A DNA stretch of 64,000 bases from Harmothoe impar (GCA_947462335.1 OX381710.1:63235303-63299302); one strand, 5' to 3'. Counted from the first letter of the stretch, positions 25,055 to 37,189 are shown. The notes: a model not told the origin generated them from the letters alone. A program made the numbers and translations.

Positions 25055-25290
25055 GATGGGGGGTCCCCCATGTCGCCTGTCGATTTTAAGAAATGCCCAT
25101 GTCACCTGTCACTATCTTTCTATTCCTCCTGTCGATTTTAAGAAATGTCCATGTTCCCTGTCGATTTTGAAAATGCTCATGTCCCCTGTCACTATCTTTC
25201 TATTTCTCCTGTGGTTTGTCACTAAGCCCCATGTCACCTGTCGGTTTTAAGAAACAGCCATGTCGCCATGTCGATTTTAGGGGTCTACCC
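25055..25290 (+). repeat. TGTCGATTTTAAG minisatellite
   Basis: A tandem run of roughly 25-35-bp units built from CCCATGTC(G/A)CCTGTCG and ATTTTAAGAAATG, with some units replaced by CACTATCTTTCTATTCCTCC. It is the same family as the short run at 5995-6155. It lies in unit 2 between modules C and G and is absent from that position in the other units, so it is an insertion or local expansion. The 81-codon frame here is repeat-derived. Confidence 0.75.
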
Positions 25291-25559
25291 CCATTATTAT
25301 TCAACAGACCATCAGATAGGGTTTGCAATCAAGTATCAATTGATATTTACTAAGTATAATTTCAAATCATTTTAAAACACATCGCATAGTGTTGGGCAGG
25401 CGTATAATGCCATTTATAGGCTACGCCAAAAATTCAAATCAGTCTGAATTCGTTTCATAGAAAGGTTATGTTATGATGAAGGGATTTAGTAATAACACGA
25501 TATAGATAATAGCCCAAGTCGATGGGTAATAAGCAGCCATCATTATCACATTCAACTGC

Positions 25560-25660
25560 AGCTTTTATTGTTATTGTTTAAGGCCACAGAGCTGTTGAAA
25601 TTACCATAGTTACCAATAGAAAACGCAGAGTTTATTGGTTGCTTTCGTAATGTGAGAATT
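25560..25660 (+). repeat. Array spacer module with GAGCTGTT...AATTACCATA
   Basis: The block GAGCTGTTGAAATTACCATA matches GAGCTGTTCAAATTACCATA at 38008-38027 in unit 4, and the preceding TTGTTA context is also shared with 29250-29280 in unit 3. This supports colinearity of units 2, 3 and 4. Confidence 0.6.
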
Positions 25661-25864
25661 TAATAATCAGAAAAACAAGAGAAACCGGGATATTCTCTAA
25701 AATAGGACCAATTCCAAATTATTAGAGTTGATTATTGTTGTCTATTTCTATCATTTACTGCTATTGAAAAAGCAAAGAAGCTAGCCTTTATCACTTTATT
25801 ACTGCCTTTATTTGAAAAACAGAATTTGTTCATTAATGGCTGGAAAAACTCATGTACACGCAGT

Positions 25865-26010
25865 GTTTTCACTAGAATTTATTCCAGCCATTCTTGCTGC
25901 ATCAGTTAATAGCAGAGTGCTCATTGTGACCCTCTTGTCCCTGCCTCCCCCACAACCACCTGTAATCTGTGTGAGTAGTTCCTTTGATCCTCATTTCATT
26001 TGAGACGCTG
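25865..26010 (+). repeat. Array module G, copy 1
   Basis: Shares CATTCTTGCTGCATC, GTGACC(T/C)T, GTAGTTC and TTGATCCTC with 30110-30285, and the first block with 38365-38385. It lies just upstream of module D in units 2 and 3. Confidence 0.65.
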
Positions 26011-26299
26011 AGGGGCTGCACATCATACTTTACAGTATATACGTCGGTATAAGTGCACATGGGCAGTAGAATCTACTGTTGGTTTACACTATAAATATAC
26101 ACATTTTTGGTTTCATTATTATACAGTGTAGGATCTATAGTCAATCTATCCATTATAGAGAAGTTATAAATACCAGCATATAATATTTGATCAAATAAAG
26201 TGTGACATTTTAGAGCGTGTGATTCTCACAGATAGTGCAGTCTAACTAGTTATTCTTACAGATAAGGCAATACAAGTGAAGAATGGGAAACTGTAATCC

Positions 26300-27140
26300 T
26301 ATCTATGGTGACCAAATTCGCCCCGGTTCTATATCTGTGTCATTATAACTGCTCTTTCCCAACATTCTCTCTCCCTTTAACTCATCACCCACCATCTGCT
26401 TGCTCCAGAGAGGTAGAGCCTGACCAGGGTGAAATAATAACTATCCCTCTGGCCACCAGAGAGCCCTCTCAGCCAATTATTGCTGTCTTTGACCAGTCGT
26501 GAACTGTGAATACAAATCAATGGGAGAGTAGCTCAGAGACCCCCAGCGTGAGACTCCACCAACTAATGAAGACTGCCTAAATAATTGCCACCCAGAGGTT
26601 ACCCCGTTTTCTATTCAACTATTTCTTTATCATTGCTCTCTATGTGTGGCTCAAGCTGAGTGATACATTCAAGGCAGTCTGACCTTTCTGGTACAGGAAC
26701 TGATGAGATCTTGGGTGAATCAGCACACTTCCCTTAGCAGAGGGTATGGTTCACCAAATGCAGCTCCCAGTGTAATAAGAGGTACTCATGAAAAGGTCAA
26801 CTGCTGCAGTAGCTCCCAACACAAGTGCATCAAAGGGCCTTATTCATGCCAGCCAGGTCTGTAATGGATTTGCATATAGGGATGCAGCAGACTGTTCCCG
26901 ATAAGCTACCATTTTGTCACCCGATTGCCACACCAGGACTCAGTTGAATATCTAGACAGCACTGCAGTGAAGAATAATGTAATGTTGTATTGTGTTCATC
27001 TTGAATTGAAGTTGATATTTCTATATTTGGAAAAGATTAATATTCTGATAGCCTAGGGATATTTCTATAGATAATCAAGATTTCAATACTACATGCAAAC
27101 ATAAAAATTGAGGTACTATAGTCCCCTTCAGAAGTAATGC
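26300..27140 (+). repeat. Array module D, copy 1
   Basis: The best-preserved module. About 380 bp (roughly 26519-26900) are nearly identical to 34993-35380, while the flanking parts are clearly more diverged. Diagnostic words are AGCCTGACCAGGGTGAAATA, ATTATTGCTGTCTTTGACCA, ACTAATGAAGACTGCCTAAA and TTCAAGGCAGTCTGACCTTT. The 65-codon frame at 26305-26502 is not conserved in the other copies, so it is not coding. Confidence 0.85.
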
Positions 27141-27174
27141 TATTTCCTGTTAGTATAGAGTAACCTACAGTAGG

Positions 27175-27425
27175 CTTCTTTTCATTTGCAATTGCTTGTT
27201 CCCACAAGTTATTCAAAGTGTAGATAACTAATATTGGTAGCTATTGGATATTATAATATTGCTGTGTGAAACACAGATGAAGCAACATGACACATCTGAA
27301 CACCAATGGCATTTACCAGTCAATATGAAGTGATTGTATAATTACCTCTACTCATATGATCAATCGAGCCCCAGCCACACCCCACTTGAAGTATCAATCA
27401 CAGTCTGAGTTACTGCAGTAAAGCA
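27175..27425 (+). repeat. Array module B, copy 3
   Basis: Matches B copies 1 and 2 (GATGAAGCAACATGACACAT, CATTTACCAGTCAATATGAA). It follows module D directly, with module A missing in this unit, so a deletion is likely. Confidence 0.75.
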
Positions 27426-28479
27426 GTGTTATCGTCTTAGAGGGCTTATGAATTTCAAAATATTCAAAAAAAGTCAAAATATCCATGACAAACGCCAGGT
27501 TAAAATAATCCCAGATTGTAAAGCATCCGATTGGCATCAAAGCATCCCTGTGTCAAACGGGGAATAGGTTTGATAGAACTGACATTAAATATGATACAAT
27601 GTACCAGGAAATCACGCCTTGGAACATATCATATCAAATCTATTTCCGTTCCAAAGATACAACATCATGACCCTGGCCAACTCACTGGTGGGTCTCCAGG
27701 AAGAGTGAAAACTAGCTCCTCAAATAATAGTGTGGATGCTTTTAAAGAAGTAGTGCTTGACTCCTTGCCCCTTTATGGATAGAACAATTATACTAGAAAC
27801 TAGCTAGCTACTTTGCACTTTGAACTGCAATTCCATCTGGTTATATATCTATAAGAACCCCCATACTAATATTTAACATTCATTAATCCTTGCAGAAACA
27901 TTTGTACTGAATAGCATGATAACATAGCTTTCCATTGATATGACCACATAATGTAGTTATTCAATTGTATCTATTAGTGTGATAAGACATTTATAATAAG
28001 AAAGCTTTAGAATAAGTGGTAAACGACTCCCTGACATTACAAGGTACAGATGAGTTGCATAAACACATAGAAGAGCATACTTAAAGATTGTGTGTCAGCT
28101 AAATGTTTGGAGATTTATTCTTATCATATTCATATTGTATATCCTATCCCATACGTCTTCCCTAACTTTTGGCAGTGTCTTAGTCTATAAGATGAGCACA
28201 TGCAGTACAATATTTTTTACTGTAGGTCGACACTAAAACTCCCTATGTGTTTATACTGCATGGCTCAGTGCTTTCCCTATTAGCTTAGTTCCTGGTATGC
28301 TCACATAGGGGGGACACTGAGTCAGTGAGGTGAATAAGCAACTTTTTTTTTTTTTAATCTCAAATCATTCATTTGTAGACAAATATATTTAACATTGAAC
28401 ACAGCATATCAGCTAAAATAATAACAAAACCCTTGACATTAGAATTATATCCACAGGTTTGGGAAGTCTATTAGCTTAT
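27426..28479. other. Inter-module spacer, unit 3
   Basis: Nothing recognised. The 83-codon frame at 27531-27782 has no domain I know and no counterpart in the other units. A 12-13-bp T run lies near 28343-28355. The block around 27860-27910 (ATTAATCCTTG(C/T)AGAAACATTTGTA) has a counterpart at 36998-37025, again in order. Confidence 0.45.
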
Positions 28480-29060
28480 ATACCATCTTTAATGATGGGA
28501 AGAAATGCAACCCCTGAGATTATCCACACCAGGTGGCATTGATAGATCTCCCCTGACTGGTAAAGTGAGGAGGGATTAGAGACAATACATTCCTCTATTA
28601 GGGGAAACATGCTACAGACAATCAAAATAGTAAACTAATTGAGGCATACAGATGGGAAAGACTGATGACCAATGATAACAGGGTGCCTGGATTCATTATG
28701 GTAGATAGCTGTGAGACCTGATAGTGTATCATAAAAACACCGTTACAGTTACAAGCAGGCAATGCAAATCTCTATCAAACAGTCCCACAAGCAAATACTG
28801 CTTCCTGGGTCCGCTTCCAATTCCTATTCTGATTATCCTTTATCTGAGGTATGAAATGGGAAATGCAGCTTATAAATAAATGTGGTATTGCTTTATTACA
28901 TATGACTCAACTATGCATAGAGGTAGACACTGATGCCAACCTGTATGGTTTGGTTTTCTGTAACATTACATAGATTTTTATATCATCAACTCTAAGATGA
29001 CATGGTAAAAATGGATGAAAATACTAGCATATGAGTAAAACCTTTTCGTGCTTTAACATC
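28480..29060 (+). repeat. Array module C, copy 3
   Basis: Strong match to copy 4 (37190-37830), including ACTGGTAAAGTGAGGAGGG, ACACCGTTACAGTTACAAGC and AACAGTCCCACAAGCAAATA, and to copies 1 and 2 in the central part. The right part (TATGACTCAACTATGCATAG, GATGCCAACCT(G/A)TATGGTT) is also shared with copy 4. Confidence 0.85.
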
Positions 29061-29439
29061 AAATAGTTTCACAGACTGCTAGTGAATGAATTTGTAATGA
29101 GTCTGTATATAAAGTGTTACTTTGGTGACCCCATCATTTTCAGTTTGTTGCACTGTTGTACAATTGTGCAGTGTATGATTTCTAACAGCTTTTAATTGGA
29201 ATCTGTGTGACAGTCGCAGGGAGATAGACACAATATGTTCAGGTCCTGCTGTTATTGATTTCCAAAGCTGATAATCAATGAGAGTAAATGTAATTCCCAA
29301 GGAAATGACACAAAGATTAGTTTACAAATGTTGAAGCTGTCTAACAATAACATTCTGCTCCAATCAAAATCCACAGCTACAAAAGGAATTGCATAGTAGA
29401 CCATTATAATCATATGTAAAGGTTTAACACATTTTTTAT
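29061..29439. other. Inter-module spacer
   Basis: No gene seen. GTCCTGCTGTTATTGATTTCCAAAGCTG around 29245-29272 corresponds to the spacer block at 37985-38013. Minus-strand short frames here lack any motif. Confidence 0.4.
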
Positions 29440-29695
29440 AAGTGTTTAACACTTTATGGATGGTATAGTGCTTTAGTGCACTATGCCCTTTGTCATCATG
29501 ATGCATGAATACAGTCCTGGCATGTAACTAGCCAGTGCTGCATTCAAGCATCATTCCGACTCTAAGGAGCTGAGGCACTTCCATATGGTCGGCGTGATGC
29601 ACCAATGCAGCACCCACAAGTTACTCACCAGGGCTGCATTGGTGCATCATGATGGCAAATATCATCTTTGAGCGACATCTGTCTTTAAAGGGTCA
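29440..29695. repeat. GCATCATG twin stem-loop repeat, copy 4
   Basis: Full counterpart of 6385-6633. The second hairpin is perfect over 17 bp: TGATGCACCAATGCAGC (29595-29611) pairs with GCTGCATTGGTGCATCA (29633-29649) around a 21-nt loop. The first hairpin pairs ATGATGCATGAATACAG with a CTGCATTCAAGCATCAT arm. The right end is CTTTAAAGGG. It interrupts unit 3 of the array, which supports its being a mobile element. Confidence 0.7.
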
Positions 29696-30109
29696 CATTG
29701 ATTTTGGGTCATAAGTGTCCTTAAATACATATGTACAATGTATTAGTCTGATACATTGAACATGTGTATTACCCAAAATCAAATTAAACACTTATAAGAA
29801 ATGTGTTAACCCTCTCACCGCCAGCAGGCCCCTATAGCGGCCAGAGCAACTTATCTACTGAACTGAATAAAAAAACAACACTCAAAATTGATGAATTGCT
29901 TTTCTTACCTAGCAGGAGTCCTAGTCAAAGCACCCCATGTTTGGTATTATATTAAAGCTCATGACAATCTCCTTCACATCTTATATTCCATTTGTGTTTA
30001 GCAAGAACATTCAAGGAGAAGCTACGTCTACACTTATTTCAATTTTTGATAATTATCTTTTTTTTTAAATCTTTTTTGGCAAACTACAGAAATCTGGCAG
30101 TGGGAGGGT
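29696..30109. other. Inter-module spacer
   Basis: No gene seen. AT-rich, with a T-rich run near 30058-30076. A short inverted repeat pairs TTGATTTTGGGT (29699-29710) with ACCCAAAATCAA (29772-29783) across about 60 bp; it could be the ends of another small foldback element. Confidence 0.45.
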
Positions 30110-30285
30110 TAAACCATGTATCAATCCTTTAATGTTTGCTCCCATTCTTGCTGCATCTGTTTACAGCTAAGTGTGTACTTAGTGACCTTGTCTCAGCCTC
30201 GCCCACCACCCCTAACCTGCCTAAGTAGTTCACTTGATCCTCCCTCTGAACAGAAGAGGATCACAGAGACTCTAAAGGGCTGAGC
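30110..30285 (+). repeat. Array module G, copy 2
   Basis: Matches 25865-26010 (CATTCTTGCTGCATC, CCTTGTC, GTAGTTCAC, TTGATCCTCC). The preceding ACCATGTATCAATCCTTTA is shared with 38300-38317 in unit 4. Confidence 0.65.
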
Positions 30286-30859
30286 GCCCGAGGCCTGACT
30301 GTTTCATAGGATCTGTGACCTACATATATGTCAGATTAGTGTGAGTGTATTGTGTAGCTAGTCTACATAGTGGCATGTGTATTCATGAATCAGAGCGAAA
30401 CTTAAAGGGCAATTGAAAACACCAGGGACATTATACATATTTGGTATGTGAACCAATTGTGGCAATACTAAAACATATGATGGCAATATTATGTATATGG
30501 TGGTACTATTATGTATTGTATTTTGAGAATCAACAAGTTATTGCAAAAAAAACTGAGAGTGACATGGTCTGATCTTTTCAATATTTCCCATCATGTCATC
30601 TACCAATAAAAGGGTCAGATGTGGCCTAGGTACAGTATTGTACTGTGTATTTTCAATTTGAGAATTATAGTATGCACTCCAAAAGTAGTATATTGAGTAA
30701 TAATCTGATAACTAATCGAATTCTAAGCTGAATTATGGGGAATGTGATCAAATAAACTTGATAGCACATGAATTATGGCCATGAGGAACATTCTGTCACT
30801 CCAAAATAGAGATGAAAGTCAAAGGGAAAACCTTCATGCAAATAAATAGGCAGCTATTG

Positions 30860-31440
30860 TTTTTTCAAATCTTACTTACCATGCCCCTTTCTTTTCCCCC
30901 TTCAACTAATCACACAGGGGCCATTTGCAGAGAGCTAGAGCCTGACCAGGGTGAAATGATTTACCCATCACTCTGGTAAGTGGCCTTCAGAGGGCCCTTT
31001 AATCTAATCATTGCTGTCTCTGACTAGTTTAACTGTGATTGCAAATCCATGGACGAGTAGTGAATGGCATGGTAATAAAGCACAGCTGATCAGCTCCCCC
31101 CCCTATATTTGCCTAGATATTTCCTAATTTTTATTCTTTTGTTTTCTATAATTCGTATCAATATTATTTTGACCAAAGTAGAGGGATACATTCAAGGCAG
31201 TCTGACCTTTCTGGTCTAGGTGCTGATGAGGTTTCCAGTGAATCAACGTGCAGAGGGTTACAGTTCACTAAAACAAGCTTCAAGCATAATAAGAGGGACT
31301 CAACAAAAGGTCAACTACTACAAAAGCTCCCAACTCAAGTGCATCAAGGTGTCTTATGAATGCCACCCAGGGCTTAATAGATTAACACATAGGGATGTAG
31401 CAGGATGTAGCTTGTACGCCACCATGCTGTCCCCCATGTA
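30860..31440 (+). repeat. Array module D, copy 2 (diverged)
   Basis: Shares AGAGCCTGACCAGGGTGAAA, ATACATTCAAGGCAGTCTGA, AGGTCAACTACTAC and AGCTCCCAACTCAAGTGCAT with the other D copies, but is much more diverged than copies 1 and 3 are from each other, and several internal blocks are replaced. Confidence 0.75.
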
Positions 31441-31764
31441 AAACAACCAAGTTATATACACAGTTTATGCAATATAAACAGCTCCATGCAATTGGGGCGT
31501 ATTGCACTATAATGGCATATGCTCCATTCATATTCCATGATGCTAAAACGCAAACGGTCAGCATGCAATATGGCCCAGACACCACTCGTGCAGTAACCAG
31601 TGACTCAACCACTTTACTGTGCAGCTCTTTGTACATAATACTTGTGTGTTAAAATCGAAACTGAATATTGTTTAATATCACTGTGCATAAATTGTGGCGG
31701 ACAATGATCACATTTCCAAACTAAGAAATGATACAAGCAATTAAAAGACTTAAAGGCTGATAGG
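31441..31764. other. Inter-module spacer
   Basis: No gene seen. Overlapping short frames occur on both strands (31467-31652 plus, 31382-31636 minus) without motifs. Confidence 0.4.
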
Positions 31765-34300
31765 AAATAGAAAACACCATGAAGCAGATATTACACCTGA
31801 AGGCCACATCAGGATGGCGGGACTGTTGACTTGTGCCTGAGAGAAGGCATATGAAGGGGACAGGATCTAGAGACTGCAATAACAGAGAGGGAAGTCTGAT
31901 CTAAGTTGTTGCTGCTTTGTTTTCCTATTTGGGGACAATAGAGAGCAGATTTGAAATCTGCTAGTAACTGCAAAGTAACAGGGTGCCAGTGTATGTAAAG
32001 GTCCTAGGGTATAAAAGTCAAAGGGACAAATGTCAAAGTAGTAGCCATCATGTAAACAACCTGATTGGCGATGACATGCTTTCACTATTCCACAGTGTTT
32101 ATGATATTGGTCTTGACTATTGCATAGCTGAATCAAATTACACACAGTTCTTAATACACATGTAAAATAATGTATCATTTTTAAGACACAAATTTGACAT
32201 TAGTGGGGTAGGATAATGTTCAAGGATAATGTGTATTAGAAAGCTTAGTGGTAAAGATAAAAATGTTTATGCCTTTAAGGACAATTTTCATCTTGCAGTA
32301 CTATGTCTATTAGGGTTGTATATATCAAGCCTCTTGCATGTGACGGGATGTACATGTCATCTTAGATGCAAACTCTATTAATTTATGTCTTGGATTTATG
32401 TCTTAAGGCTTTGATATTGGTGAACGGCAGAATGGCCAGATGACAGTCACTCCTGTGCCGCTACAAAGGGTAGCGGCTATGTCGTAAAGCTGCAAGGCTA
32501 AAGACTGCTTCACAATATTGTTACCAGGATGTGTTGCATAAATTTGGAATAATGATAGAAACAGCTGAAAAAAATGATCAGTTCAATGTTTAGCAGTTTT
32601 AGCAGTGATCTGATAATGATAAAGCAATCATTTCTTCCATGGGTTTTTGCTCGGACTGGCTAGCCAATGTCCACTAGAATTCACATGCTTTTTAGGATGG
32701 TTTCAAATCAAGGCCAAATTGGTCCAAATATTTTTGCAAACCTAGACAGACATTCCAACTGAGCTGTGAATTTCTGACAGGGTAGACTCGCCTGGGCTGA
32801 GTATGGGCAAGGGACAGTGCAAACCACCTGGAGCCTTTATATTCTGATGCAAGATGACCATCTTATCAGGTACTGACTTTCTCACAGTTTACAAAATATA
32901 TGAAAGTTCCTATTCTAATGTACATAGTATGCATTTATGAATGAAGACACTATTCCAGTTACATAAAACTGCTTTCCACATGGTGGTGTAGGTAGGCAGT
33001 TTGCTTGCAGGCCGACATGCCATTCAATCTAGGAACATGTCTCGGCCGGATTGACCAAATGTGGTGATTACACTTTCTTAGAATTAGATACATGTAGTAT
33101 CACTAAGCATTTAGTCAGTTAGCAGCAGTATTTCTTAATCATCGTTTTTAAAGAAGAGGAATTTCCTTTGACCAAAACATTTTATTAAAGCTTCTTGGAG
33201 ATCTGCAACACAACCCAAATCAATGATCCTTGACATGTTTTTCCCCTTCTACAATCCTTAAATCAATGGCTGGTAATATTCGTGCGCTACCATCTGATCA
33301 TTAAGATCAGGTTGCCAACAATTTTGAAAGTTGAGAACTCCCTGGTACCCTATGCTGAGATGAGAAAATCTATCAAAGAGGTTCAGCTGCAAGCCTTACT
33401 ATTATAAAATGTTCCCAGTTTAAGCTTCATGATAACATGCACCATTCGGATGTTTCAGAAGTGTGAAATGATGCTCAAATTTCAAAGATTATGTGCTTCA
33501 AAGATAAGCTCCACACAATGGCCCCTTTCATGCATCAGGATGATGTAGGGAATACTGCATTAAAGCACTATGGCCACCTAGAAGGGATAACATCAAACCT
33601 TCCCATAGTTGTGTAAATATCTGATGTTAGATGTCAAGATATTCTATGTGGTGTTTTGTTCTTGTTTGTCACTGCAGCAGTACAGCATCAGAGATAAATG
33701 TTTCCCCATATCCATTTCTAGCACAAGGTGTGCAACTGAATGACACATTACTAGTCTTCTTAACTATTCCTAAGCTGTTAACAGGCCATGTTATTGTAAT
33801 AGTGTACCTGAGCAGTAGCCTGTCACCACAGGCACAACTACTTAATTAGAAGACTTTGACATCTTACCTGCTGCTGAAGCTTACTATCGGCTTTTTAAAA
33901 TATTTTTATGGTGTTTTATCTCTCATTACCCAGTATGAATGGGGTGTTGCATGAATGAAATTGTCCCTAAATGATGTCACTCTTGAACATGGTTCACATT
34001 GCCTTGAACACAATCCAATCTAATATAAACTAGTCCTCAAATGGCAAAGGCAGTGTGCATGACTCCTGCATCATCAGGGCAAGTGACTTTCAAGGGGAAG
34101 AGGCTGTGTTGTGTTGCCAATACCTTTTACCATAAAGGGGCCATCCATGCAGAATGCATGTGCTGTAGCTCTGCCCCTCAGTGACTGCTCAGAATAGCTG
34201 CACTGCTACAATGTATAATGTCTGGAGTAAAATTAAAGTCTGATAGAACCCATTGATCTATTTACAATTACCGCAGGCAAGTCGCCCCTTCATCAATATG
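31765..34300 (+). repeat. Array module F-E, copy 1
   Basis: Colinear with 38615-41640. Shared blocks in order are: GAAGCAGATATTA...CCACATCAGGATGGC; AATAACAGAGAGGGAAGT; AAAGTCAAAGG(G/A)(A/G)CAAATGTCAAAGT; AATGATAGAAACAGCTGA; ATCTATCAAAGAGG; CATGCATCAGGATGATG; CATTTCTAGCACAAGGTGTG. This copy holds the empty sites for the two small transposon-like elements found in copy 2, near 31881-31888 and 32498. No conserved reading frame. Confidence 0.8.
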
Positions 34301-34759
34301 AGAAATGTAGAGATCCTGTTAGCAAATATTGTGCTTTCTCATTTAAAGTTTTTCCTCCTTTGATTTTAAAACCAGAAAAAAAACATCTGTTTGAGATTTT
34401 GGTGTCTCATCTTCAATTTCATATATCCTACAATTCATTGAAACACTTTCACACCACTGCTCATACTTCAGGACAATAGGTTTCTCTCAGAGATCAAAAA
34501 ATGATTTAACATGAGCATTAAATGAGTAGGCTCAGCTTATGATAAAAAGGTATTGGCAAAATGTGATTTGATATATTTGACAACACTGGCCTGCAGTGAT
34601 GGGTCACTTTATTAGAAATATATTTAATGACTATAGAAGAAAATGCAAAAAAGCACCAATAACATTCAGTGGCAATTCCACCGAGACACTCTGCAGTTTC
34701 TGATTGTAAGTTCGATTTTTTGGAACATTTGGAACTTCGATACCCTAGGCTAATTAATA
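34301..34759. other. Spacer between F-E and D, unit 3
   Basis: No gene. The 34600-34730 part (ATATATTTAATGACTATAGA..., ACATTCAGTGG, CTCCTGATTGT-like) aligns with 41680-41800, so the duplication continues through this stretch. Confidence 0.5.
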
Positions 34760-35640
34760 CCCTAATATGATGATCTTCTGTAGACCTGTATATCTAGTGT
34801 CACAATAACTGCTCATCCTCAACATACTCCATCTCATCTCCCTTACACTCACCACCCAGGAGCCAACTGCTGCAGAGTGCTAAAGCCTGACCAGGGTGAA
34901 ATAATAACCATGACACTAGAGGTACGGTACCGGTGAGAGAGCCCTCTCAGCCAATTATTGCTGTCTTTGACCAGTTGTGAACTGTGAATACAAATCAATG
35001 CGAGAGTAGCTCAGAGCCGCTGAGACCCCCAGCGTGAGACTCCACCAACTAATGAAGACTGCCTAAATAATTGCCACCCAGAGGTTACCCCGTTTTCTAT
35101 TCAACTATTTCTTTATCATTGCTCTCTATGTGTGGCTCAAGCTGAGTGATACATTCAAGGCAGTCTGACCTTTCTGGTACAGGAACTGATGAGATCTTGG
35201 GTGAATCAGCACACTTCCCTTAGCAGAGGGTATGGTTCACCAAATGCAGCTCACAGTGTAATAAGAGGTACTCATGAAAAGGTCAACTGCTGCAGTAGCT
35301 CCAAACACAAGTGCATCAAAGGGCTTCATTCATGCCAGCCAGGGCTGTAATGGATTTGCATATAGGCATACAGCAGACTGTTCCCCATAATCTATATATT
35401 TGTCCCCAATGAAAATTAATTAATGTCAACCTAGGACTTGATTGAATATCTACACATTGCCACAGTGAAGAATAATGTAATTTTGTGTTCTTTTTATCTT
35501 GAATGTAATTCAATATTTCAGTTTTTAGAAAAATATTCTCATATCCTGAGGATATTTCGATAGACATCCCTGATAATACAACAGGTAAACATAGCAATTT
35601 AGGCACAATAGTCAACTGCAGAAATATCTGTTGGTATGAC
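34760..35640 (+). repeat. Array module D, copy 3
   Basis: Starts with TATATCTAGTGTCACAATAACTGCTCA, which is also present in copy 4 (41830-41860). The 34993-35380 part is nearly identical to copy 1. It carries a local difference (GAGGTACGGTACCGGTGAGA) where copy 1 has CTGGCCACCAGAGAG-like sequence. Confidence 0.85.
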
Positions 35641-35754
35641 AAATAAAAAGAGCAAGAAGAGGATGACCATACTGTTTAAGTCCCAACGATGGTTCTCTCA
35701 AATTAATTGCAAGTGAGTTTCAGATTGTTTACCCACATTTTCCATGACCAGTCC

Positions 35755-36250
35755 AGATGATATCATAGATGCAGTTATGCATAGCTTTTGATATATGCAC
35801 ACTAATCTCATGGGATATTCCTTGCCAGATCTGCATTCATTTCGGATAAAGATAGAAATAGAGTATTTTGAATTGTAAATGTATGTTTATTCATAAATGA
35901 TTTTCTAAACAATGTCAGTATTCAAAGTACATGACGTAAAATTATAATACATAATCATAAGCCATACGGCACATACCCAGAAGCCTCTTATCAGGGCTAT
36001 ACAGTCCTTGTATTATACTAAGTACAAATACAGAAGTGTGTGTGAACACACTGTTTTATGTTTTTCTTTAGTTTACCTGGCAGGTTATCCATCGTGGATC
36101 TGTATGTCTCTCCCTTGCAAGGATTACCATGTACAAATGGACACAGGCAGCTCAAACTAGGGATGGACAGACAAATGAAGGGTTTGTGATGTCACAAATT
36201 CCAGTCTTAGGTCATAGGCAATCCCATCAGGGCAAGAAACGGGCCATATG
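35755..36250 (+). repeat. Array module A, copy 3 (diverged)
   Basis: Shares TGATATATGCACA, GGGATATTCCTTG, GGATTACCATGTACA(A)ATGGACA, GGCAGCTCA, CAGACAAATG and GGCAATCCCATC with copies 1 and 2, but has about a 240-bp AT-rich insertion (about 35860-36100) between the upstream and core blocks. Confidence 0.7.
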
Positions 36251-36299
36251 GGTACAGCTTCATGGAGGTTTTGGCCAGGGGAGGAGGCTGTATGTATGC

Positions 36300-36344
36300 C
36301 TAGTGTGTGCTATGTAAGTTGTAACATATCATAGCACACACTAG
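36300..36344. repeat. Perfect 15-bp inverted repeat
   Basis: CTAGTGTGTGCTATG (36300-36314) pairs with CATAGCACACACTAG (36330-36344) across 15 nt. It lies just right of module A copy 3 and has no counterpart beside A copies 1 and 2. Confidence 0.8.
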
Positions 36345-37189
36345 ACTATTTTTATAAAGTGCAGAAAGGTTTTCCATGCAGAATAGTCAGAGAAGATCTT
36401 AACTAAGAGAATGCAAAAGGAGAATTGTAATTTTAGCACCATCAGAATATATCTTGTTTTTCTTTGCAGAAGGTAAGGGGCTTCGGGGGCAAGAGGGCAC
36501 TGTCTAAACATGCAGTGGATTAATCCTTCAATAGCCCTACCCTCCTAGAGTGTAGCTGGTTGAGATCCAGTTGTATCACAGGGTCACTGACTTAGGGGAT
36601 GTAATTCTTCTCAGCATATAATTTGCGCCACAGATGTGTAAATCCGCTGGTTAATTATTTTCCAATAAGTTTGGTATTTTGGAAGTATATAGTAGACATA
36701 AATGGATGTTCCCACAACTTTAGGGCTCTCCATTTTAAAGGTGATATCGTGTTTTTTGCTGTAGATCTGGTTCTGGTGGTTCATTCAAAATGTGGGATAT
36801 CTGTAAATGTAGGCTTATATCATAGCATTCCAGTACAATCAATTTCAAATTGACTGCCAAAACAGCATCCAGCTGATATTTATTCTAGTACACAGTGCTT
36901 CTAGGCATTTAACGGTGCCATAACGTAGGCCTACACAGGCAGCACACACTCACCAGTTTCCACATACTCATTAATATAAAACAACTACTCAACACTAATT
37001 AATCCTTGTAGAAACATTTGTATTGTATAGCATGATGTCATAGGTACCTCTGAATTAATATGTAATCATTCAATTCAATTAGACATAATACAAACAGTAG
37101 CATGACGAGAATGCAATTAGAAAGCTTCAAAACAAATGATGAAGGACTTCATGACAATAGGTACAAGGTTCAAATGAATTGCATGAACA
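36345..37189. other. Inter-module spacer, unit 4
   Basis: No gene. The 76-codon frame at 36623-36853 has no motif I know. The block at 36998-37140 corresponds to 27870-28040 in unit 3. Module B is not found between A copy 3 and C copy 4, so it seems deleted in this unit. Confidence 0.45.

Noticed and set aside
26305..26502. 65-codon frame in module D copy 1 as a conserved exon
   Set aside because: The frame is broken or shifted in D copies 3 and 4, so the high DNA identity is not due to protein coding.
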